Below, piece after piece: positions 58,901 to 64,000 of a stretch of 64,000 nt of DNA. How positions within the stretch are numbered: the stretch's first letter is position 1; each line of letters begins with the position of its first letter. Both the position numbers and the translations under genes were made by a program. The notes under the pieces are model-generated. The model was not told the origin of the DNA. It searched no databases and worked only from the letters and a program-made list of their open reading frames with translations. This stretch comes from Marinoscillum sp040218045 (GTDB lineage Bacteria; Bacteroidota; Bacteroidia; Cytophagales; Cyclobacteriaceae). The stretch is from contig JAVJQA010000031.1 of NCBI GenBank assembly GCA_040218045.1, positions 29,731 through 93,730 on the forward strand, written 5' to 3'.

Positions 58901-61900
58901 GTTTTGCAACCACAGAAATGGGATGGAGTAATCCAAGTCTGTTTGGTTCTGTGTACATGACTACCTGTGAGCCCATTACACCTACAACACCGGTGATTAC
59001 TAGTGACCTAGAAGTGACAAGGACTGAAGGTGATGAGATCAATTACACCATTGTAGCGTCCAACTTTCCAGAGTCTTTCGGAGCGACTAACCTTCCATCT
59101 GGGATTTCGCTTAATTCCAGCACGGGATTGCTGAGCGGCACACTGGCTACAGCTGGCACGTTCAATATCACAATCAGTGCTACCAACGCTGCAGGTACGG
59201 ATTCAGAAACCCTGGCGCTTACAGTAAATGAGGTTGCTGAGCAACCGCCGGTGGCGTCCGTTACTGGAAGTAGTATCACGCTCCCGGCCAATAGCACATC
59301 TGTGGATGGTTCGGCTAGTAATGACCCTGATGGCACCATCAGCAGTTATTTCTGGGTACAGCTCAGTGGGCCGAATTCCGCCACACTTTCAGGGCATAAT
59401 ACAGCTATTCTCAATCTAAGTGGCTTGATTGAGGGTTCCTATCAGTTTGAACTGACAGTAACTGACAATGATGGAAATACAGATGCTGCTATATCTACAG
59501 TTACAGTTAGTACTGAACCGACATACCCAAGTGATCGTGGTTACTATGATGCGCCGTACACACGCTACGAGGCTTCTGGAGCATCGGCTGGTGGTGGTGC
59601 AGAAGTATTGCCATTTAGTATGAGCCAAGCTGACCTACAGTTTGAGGCGACAGATCGCACAGCGGTTAAGCTGAATAGTTCTGGACAATATGTTCAATGG
59701 ACCACTTCCGACCCTGGTCAGGGTATGGTCATTCGATATAGTATGCCAGATGCGCCAAATGGTGGTGGCTTGAGTGGAAGCTTGGCACTCTACATCGATG
59801 GAAACTTTTATGCAGATATAGACCTGACATCCAAATGGGCGTACAACTATTTTGATAATGTCAATAGTGGTGATCCAAACCTTCCGCGAAATGACCCGGG
59901 TACTAACCGGACAATTCGAATGCGGTATGATGAGAAGCGGGTGAAGCTAGATCAGGAATACCCTGCTGGTACCACATTCCGTTTGGAAAGGAATGCCGCA
60001 TCGGGTTCTGTAAGCCATTATATTGTTGATTTTATGGAGTTGGAATCCATTCCTGCGCCAGTACCATTCAATGCCTCTACAATGATTTCTGTAGAAGATT
60101 TTGGTGCTGTAAAAAATGACGGAAGCAGTGATACTCAGCCGTTTGTGAATGCTATCAATGCCGCACGCACTAGTGGTGAGACATTGTACATCCCCGAAGG
60201 AGTGTGGGACCTGCAGTTTAAGTTGAGCATTGGGCACGACATTACCATTCAGGGAGCTGGAATGTGGCATACAGAATTGCACTTTTTACAAGGAAGCCCA
60301 AGTGCAGGTGGTATCAGTGCGGATGGTAGCAATGTCCATATATCAGACATGTATCTTTCTACAGAGAACACCATTCGAACTTCAGACTACAAAGGGATCA
60401 CAGGTTCATATGGTAGCAACTCTACAATAGAGCGCATGTGGGTTGTTCATCATGAAACCGGTGCCTGGATTTGGCAGGTAAATGGAGTAGCTACTTCTAA
60501 CGTCCTGGTTAAAGACTGCCGGTTTAGGAACAACTATGCAGATGGGATCAACTTGTCAAGCGGGACATCATATTCTTTGGTTGAGCATTGTGACATGCGA
60601 AATAACCTTGATGATGCCATTGCTTCATGGTCGCCTTCAGACGGCCCTACTGCTTGTCTTTTCAATGAATTCCGGTACTGCACAACTGAAAATACACTGA
60701 GAGCAGCCGGGGTTGGATTCTTCGGTGGAGGAGGTCATAAAGCACACCATATTATTGTGAAGGACAATACTGAAGCCGGGTTGAGGATCAATTCAGATTT
60801 TCCTGGGTATCAGTTTACCAATGACCTGATTGAGTTCAGTAACATTACCGTGATCGGTTCTGGTACTAATGCAAACCTCTGGTCAAACAGATATGGCGCA
60901 ATTGATATTTTCACCAGACTATATAATATCAACAATGTAACTTTTGATAATATTGATATTATTGACTCACAAAAGGATGCCATCTTCATTTACGCAGTGA
61001 ATCCGAGTTACACCATTCAAAACCTGCAGTTGAGCAACATTACCATTAATGGAACCGGGTTGGATGAAAATCAAAATAACTTCACTTCGGGCACTTATGA
61101 TGATTATGCGGGATATGCCGTATTGATGGACAATCAGATTCAGGCCTCAGTGACAATTTGCGATTTATCAGTGACCAATGCAGCTTCTCAGCCAGATGTT
61201 CAGATGGACACTCCTGGCAATATTAATTTGACTTACTGTAATTCAGTTGATCCAACGGGAATCTCATTGAACCCTACTTCTTTAAGTTTGAATTCAGGAA
61301 ACACCGGTACAATTACGGCTACTGTTTCACCGGCTGATGCTACCAATAAGTCAGTGACATGGGCCAGTAGCAATACGAATGTAGCTACGGTCTCAAATGG
61401 CGTGGTGACTGCCGTGAGTGACGGAACAGCGATCATTACTGCATCTACGGTAAATGGCATTACCTCAACTGCATCAGTTACCGTATCAACCCTGGAGGTG
61501 TTACCCACCAGTGTTACTTTGGATTGTCCGGAAACACTCGATGCAGGGCAAACACACCAGTTGACATGGACAGTTTTGCCAACAAGTGCGACTAATAAGA
61601 ATGTCACATTTGCCACGAGCAATTCGTCTGTTTTATCAGTGAACACTGGTGGGTTGCTTACCGCGAATACTGCAGGTACGGCTACCATTACGGTGACCAC
61701 CAGCGCAAATGGTTTGACGGATAATTGTCAGATTGATGTGATTGTGGTGGAGCAGGATCCTTATTTGGGTTCACCGGTTAGCCTTCCAGGTACTGTGGAG
61801 GTGGAGAACTTCGATACCGGAGGTGCAGGCGTTGCTTACTCTGACACTGATACAGGAAATAACGGAGGAGCATTTAGAACCGGAGAGAACGTGGATATAG

Positions 61901-63180
61901 AGAACTGCTCGGCAGGAGGCTATAACCTTGGATGGAATGCTCCTGGCGAATGGCAGGAGTATACCGTTGACGTGACACAATCGGGCAGTTATGACTTTGA
62001 GTTTAGGGTTTCATCTCCATATGATGCGGGAACGTTCCATGTAGAGTTTGCCGGACAAAATGCAACAGGAACTGTGACGAGTATCAATACCGGAGGCTGG
62101 CAAAACTGGCAAAGTGTTTATGCCAATGGTGTAAACCTCAGTGCAGGGCAGCAGGTCATGAGAGTGATATGGGACAATCCTAATCATAATCTCGATAAAA
62201 TTATCATTACGAATACTGGAGGAGGTTCGAATCAATCGCCTTCAGCAAATGCAGGAACTGACCAAACCTTAAACGCAGGTATCACTTCAGCTAGTTTAAA
62301 TGGTTCAGGCAGTGATCCTGACAATGATCCTGTGACCTACAGCTGGACCCAGATAAGTGGCCCATCGGCTATCATCAATACTTCCAGTAGTGCGAGTGCA
62401 TCAGTAAGCGGGTTAACTGATGGAAATAGCTATGTGTTCAGACTGACCGTAAGCGATGGTACTCTAACTGCAACAGATGATGTGACCATTTCAGTAGATA
62501 ATGGTTCATCATCAGGGTTTAGAATTCGCAACAGATGGCAAAATACCTACCTAGGTGATGGTGGAGCTACTGTGACTTATAGTAGTTCAGGTTCCGGAGA
62601 TAATTATCTGTGGGTACTAGAAGATGTGGGAGGTGGAAATGTAGAAATCCGTAATGTTGGTACCGGAGAGTATATGCATATTGAAAACCTAACCGGAAAC
62701 GTGCAGAGCACTTCGAGAACATTTGGTTGGTATAGTTCCAGATGGGCATTGGAGAATGTAGATGGCACTTACAGCAGAATTCGCAATGCATGGCAAGGTA
62801 GTCACTACATACATGTAGAGAATCTTAATGGTAGCGCTCAGCATGGAACTATTGATTTTGGATGGCAAAGTGCCCAATGGGAGCTTGAATCTGTTGGTGG
62901 TGCCAGGATGTGGGAACAGCCAAAGTCAATAGCAGAAAGCTCCTCAGATATACTGATCTACCCAAATCCGGTTTTCAATGGAATAATTTCCATAAACTTT
63001 GGTCACGTTCCATTTGGTACCGAATATGAAATACTGACTTTGTCGGGAGTGATCCTTTATTCGAGTTCTATTCAGTCTCAGATTCAGTCTCTGGATGTTT
63101 CCGAACTTAAGGCAGGTTTGTATATGATTCGAGTGAATGATGGCAATAAGAGATCAGTTAAAAGGCTAATTGTTAAATAG
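55906..63180 (+). CDS. Giant T9SS-exported enzyme with two GH87-like (alpha-1,3-glucanase / mycodextranase) modules
   Basis: The 2424-residue protein has a signal peptide (1-35). Module A is a CBM-like beta-sandwich (40-210) plus a right-handed beta-helix (215-625). A Big_2 Ig domain (626-710), Calx-beta (714-822), CBM9-like (823-1022), a putative Ig domain (1027-1110) and a PKD-like domain (1112-1204) follow. Module B is again a CBM-like sandwich (1206-1385) plus beta-helix (1386-1785). After it come two Big_2 domains (1784-1948), CBM6 (1950-2105), PKD-like (2108-2202), a RICIN-like trefoil (2204-2330) and a Por_Secre_tail (2350-2424; YPNPVFNG, GLYMIRV). In A, Asp396 with Asp419-Asp420, and in B, Asp1546 with Asp1569-Asp1570, match the GH87 catalytic triad spacing of 23. 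It is predicted to hydrolyse alpha-1,3-glucan or nigeran outside the cell. Confidence 0.88.
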   Translation: MIKPKHDVRWYGNRISQILLLVLFFSLSGSVAQAQGDGLPRGAFQMPYTRYESDATSQSQALAHTDYDFLPDVAAAEASSQHYLGLNSDGDFVQWTVNEFADGVTLRFTIPDNSTGDGNQGALNVYVNGALDQTITLNSYWAFHYLNKFQGAQGGNAPNQGFSEVRMYFDDINFKLNTPLSPGSTIRLEKTGGSPFEYGIDFIEIEEIDPIKGPPANYLSVTDAPYNANGNDQVDDLAAFHACLADANAQGKNMYIPAGKYYLDGQFRLNASNIKVQGAGIWHTELFFSSDLAFSGGVKARADNLEFSDVHVTTNNNDRFCPDDERIPGWNEPYKGYKGIFGTWGSYSVIKNVWVEHFETGMWFADYDWAVEGASQPDITNNLLVTNARIRNNYADGVNFAEGSNNCTVEHTNIRNSGDDGFAVWSSDAFGHGTPGSNNTLQFSTVENVWRAGGVAFHGADGHGVNHVLIRDGRGCAGIRFTDTFPGFKFLQNNQSVMSNITIINHGTTYDLFNEEIGAIYLSGAAGLWNVYWEDIDLINSQRHAITLEGGPYQNIEFHSLKVDGTGLDPYDHNTVVYTDGGTGIAASANGQIDLYNPQWISWETQDSIITTGNLTVNTYFTEPVGVQSVNMPDGPLTLVVGEVTSLAPTFAPQNASNKAVTYTNSNPSVGTINQVTGAFEATGVGQTTITVTSDDNPAATDQVTINVTAAVNVEAVSSQANESGATGEFVFSTTELSASLTVSYAVTGSASAGDYSASPSLTGSVILTPSNLSQSIIITAVDDSDFEGNESLTINIVDNGNYNIGVGSATITIVDNENPPCTAPVIGLTANAPGNNNSIEAEWSEVPARGISNVTVGGMPGDFSGQWRAMYDNQSLYVLVEVSDNSLNNDSGSEWWNDDVVNIFIDGNNSKGTSFDGVNDFQIGFRWNDGTVHLGGNSVQNASGITFNMFAVSGGYTLKAAIPWSTIGVSPSIGYTIGFDVAVDDDDGGGTRDAQISSFATTEMGWSNPSLFGSVYMTTCEPITPTTPVITSDLEVTRTEGDEINYTIVASNFPESFGATNLPSGISLNSSTGLLSGTLATAGTFNITISATNAAGTDSETLALTVNEVAEQPPVASVTGSSITLPANSTSVDGSASNDPDGTISSYFWVQLSGPNSATLSGHNTAILNLSGLIEGSYQFELTVTDNDGNTDAAISTVTVSTEPTYPSDRGYYDAPYTRYEASGASAGGGAEVLPFSMSQADLQFEATDRTAVKLNSSGQYVQWTTSDPGQGMVIRYSMPDAPNGGGLSGSLALYIDGNFYADIDLTSKWAYNYFDNVNSGDPNLPRNDPGTNRTIRMRYDEKRVKLDQEYPAGTTFRLERNAASGSVSHYIVDFMELESIPAPVPFNASTMISVEDFGAVKNDGSSDTQPFVNAINAARTSGETLYIPEGVWDLQFKLSIGHDITIQGAGMWHTELHFLQGSPSAGGISADGSNVHISDMYLSTENTIRTSDYKGITGSYGSNSTIERMWVVHHETGAWIWQVNGVATSNVLVKDCRFRNNYADGINLSSGTSYSLVEHCDMRNNLDDAIASWSPSDGPTACLFNEFRYCTTENTLRAAGVGFFGGGGHKAHHIIVKDNTEAGLRINSDFPGYQFTNDLIEFSNITVIGSGTNANLWSNRYGAIDIFTRLYNINNVTFDNIDIIDSQKDAIFIYAVNPSYTIQNLQLSNITINGTGLDENQNNFTSGTYDDYAGYAVLMDNQIQASVTICDLSVTNAASQPDVQMDTPGNINLTYCNSVDPTGISLNPTSLSLNSGNTGTITATVSPADATNKSVTWASSNTNVATVSNGVVTAVSDGTAIITASTVNGITSTASVTVSTLEVLPTSVTLDCPETLDAGQTHQLTWTVLPTSATNKNVTFATSNSSVLSVNTGGLLTANTAGTATITVTTSANGLTDNCQIDVIVVEQDPYLGSPVSLPGTVEVENFDTGGAGVAYSDTDTGNNGGAFRTGENVDIENCSAGGYNLGWNAPGEWQEYTVDVTQSGSYDFEFRVSSPYDAGTFHVEFAGQNATGTVTSINTGGWQNWQSVYANGVNLSAGQQVMRVIWDNPNHNLDKIIITNTGGGSNQSPSANAGTDQTLNAGITSASLNGSGSDPDNDPVTYSWTQISGPSAIINTSSSASASVSGLTDGNSYVFRLTVSDGTLTATDDVTISVDNGSSSGFRIRNRWQNTYLGDGGATVTYSSSGSGDNYLWVLEDVGGGNVEIRNVGTGEYMHIENLTGNVQSTSRTFGWYSSRWALENVDGTYSRIRNAWQGSHYIHVENLNGSAQHGTIDFGWQSAQWELESVGGARMWEQPKSIAESSSDILIYPNPVFNGIISINFGHVPFGTEYEILTLSGVILYSSSIQSQIQSLDVSELKAGLYMIRVNDGNKRSVKRLIVK

Positions 63181-63206
63181 TTTTTTATTGCTTCATTTTT
63201 TCAATT

Positions 63207-63239
63207 TAAAAGCTCCTGCATTTGTGCAGGGGCTTTTTT
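63207..63239 (+). terminator. Rho-independent terminator ending the polysaccharide operon
   Basis: AAAAGCTCCTGCA (63208-63220) pairs with TGCAGGGGCTTTT around loop TTTG, with one G-T pair, and runs into six T residues. Confidence 0.88.
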
Positions 63240-63351
63240 ATGCCAAATATTCTATTGTTGTTCTAATTAATTTATTCATAATCTCATTCAACTGCTCATA
63301 TTTATAAGTTTTTAGTATATTGTCGGTCACTGTCAACAACTAATTTACGCC

Positions 63352-63834
63352 GTGCTAAAATTTATTTTCTTTTTGATTGGAATTCTTTCCATTCATAATC
63401 TCTATTGCCAATCGAGTTTTACCGACAATCGTGACAAAAAGGTTTATCCTGTCCAAAACATTGATGGAACCATCTGGATGAAGTCCAATTTGAAATTCAA
63501 TCCCAATTATTCCTCATTTTACTACCTGGGAGCTGATGAAGTCTATTACTCCAGTAAACAGGTCATTGATGGATCTGTATGTCCCGATGGATGGCGGATT
63601 CCTACGCTTGAAGAGTGGAAAGCTGCTGAGGAGTATATTGATGATTTAATGAGCCGCAATGGATGGGTTAATGGAGGTCAGTTTAAGGATAATGGAGTAG
63701 TTGGTGCCTACTGGACATCCACCTTGGATAGTGTCGGTAAATCAAACTATTTGGTAAAGCTTGAACAATCTGATGTGATAAGTTTTGAGCTTGCTCCTGA
63801 TACCCATGCTAATTGCAAGTGCATAAAGGAATGA
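63352..63834 (+). CDS. FISUMP-domain exported protein
   Basis: The 160-residue protein starts at GTG (63352) with a signal peptide (FFLIGILSIHNLYCQ) and is a single Fib_succ_major (FISUMP) domain: KVYPVQNIDGTIWMKSNLKF, CPDGWRIPTLEEW and GAYWTSTLDSV. The domain is common in exported proteins of Bacteroidota and Fibrobacteres, with no known activity. A terminator separates it from the polysaccharide operon, so a functional link is not implied. Confidence 0.8.
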   Translation: MLKFIFFLIGILSIHNLYCQSSFTDNRDKKVYPVQNIDGTIWMKSNLKFNPNYSSFYYLGADEVYYSSKQVIDGSVCPDGWRIPTLEEWKAAEEYIDDLMSRNGWVNGGQFKDNGVVGAYWTSTLDSVGKSNYLVKLEQSDVISFELAPDTHANCKCIKE

Positions 63835-64000
63835 GCCTCCCTGTAATTCGTTTTTTTAGCTTCTGAATTTCACCTAAAGAGCACTGCGTAATTCACGTGT
63901 CAATTCCATATGAGAATTGCCCAATGGGATTCTCGTACTCCTTTTCGGATAACCCGTGAATTTTCCGATTGGGTGTTATGCTCTTATATTCGGGCGGCTG

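Noticed and set aside
63835..64000. Last 166 bases of the window
   Set aside because: No ORF, RNA gene or clear hairpin can be supported.

Overview
The window is chromosomal DNA from a member of the Bacteroidota, most likely a Cytophagales-like marine or soil heterotroph. This is inferred from the SusC/SusD pair, a hybrid two-component regulator, a type IX secretion sorting tail, -7 boxes of the form TAnnTTTG, few Shine-Dalgarno sites, a CarB lacking the C-terminal MGS domain, and an Na+-NQR subunit F. No phage, plasmid or CRISPR locus is visible.

Layout. Positions 1-7 kb hold the start of dapF, then rplS, a LuxR-type response regulator with its TPR histidine kinase, two proteins of unknown function, a VapBC-like toxin-antitoxin pair and the rpsP-rimM-trmD operon. 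Here rplS is separated from that operon by about 4.4 kb of accessory genes. Positions 7-13.4 kb are a complete 2-oxoglutarate dehydrogenase operon (sucA, sucB, lpdA), interrupted by a small four-helix-bundle gene flanked by inverted repeats. Positions 13.4-20.4 kb hold an orphan TPR histidine kinase with a surface repeat protein, a MITE-like inverted repeat, and a cassette of a WYL regulator with GyrI-like, VOC and SRPBCC small-molecule-binding proteins. Positions 20.4-34 kb are mostly housekeeping: carB, accD, nqrF, an arginase-fold protein that has lost metal ligands, two convergent L,D-transpeptidases, an exported amidohydrolase and a hybrid histidine kinase.

Positions 34.0-34.6 kb hold an intact tRNA-Arg(ACG), two broken pieces of the same tRNA that each carry an identical 21-bp palindromic insert, and a GIY-YIG nuclease gene. 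That gene starts 6 nt after the anticodon loop of one broken tRNA and ends inside the first bases of the intact one. Positions 34.7-41.8 kb hold an outer-membrane protein, a PAP2-like membrane protein, rpoN, asnS, a RES/Xre toxin-antitoxin pair, an M23 peptidase and a sterol-desaturase-family enzyme.

Positions 41.8-63.2 kb are a polysaccharide utilization locus. A 1431-residue hybrid two-component sensor is read away from an operon of a PKD lipoprotein, SusC, SusD, a GH71/99-like lipoprotein, an inverting-type GH97 alpha-glucosidase and a 2424-residue T9SS-exported protein. The large protein carries two complete GH87-like modules, each with the expected Asp/Asp-Asp triad. The combination predicts growth on alpha-1,3-glucan (mutan, pseudonigeran) or nigeran. 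The giant enzyme would cut the polymer outside the cell, SusC/SusD and the PKD lipoprotein would bind and import oligosaccharides, GH97 would release glucose, and the hybrid sensor would detect oligosaccharides and activate the operon. A small FISUMP-domain protein closes the window.
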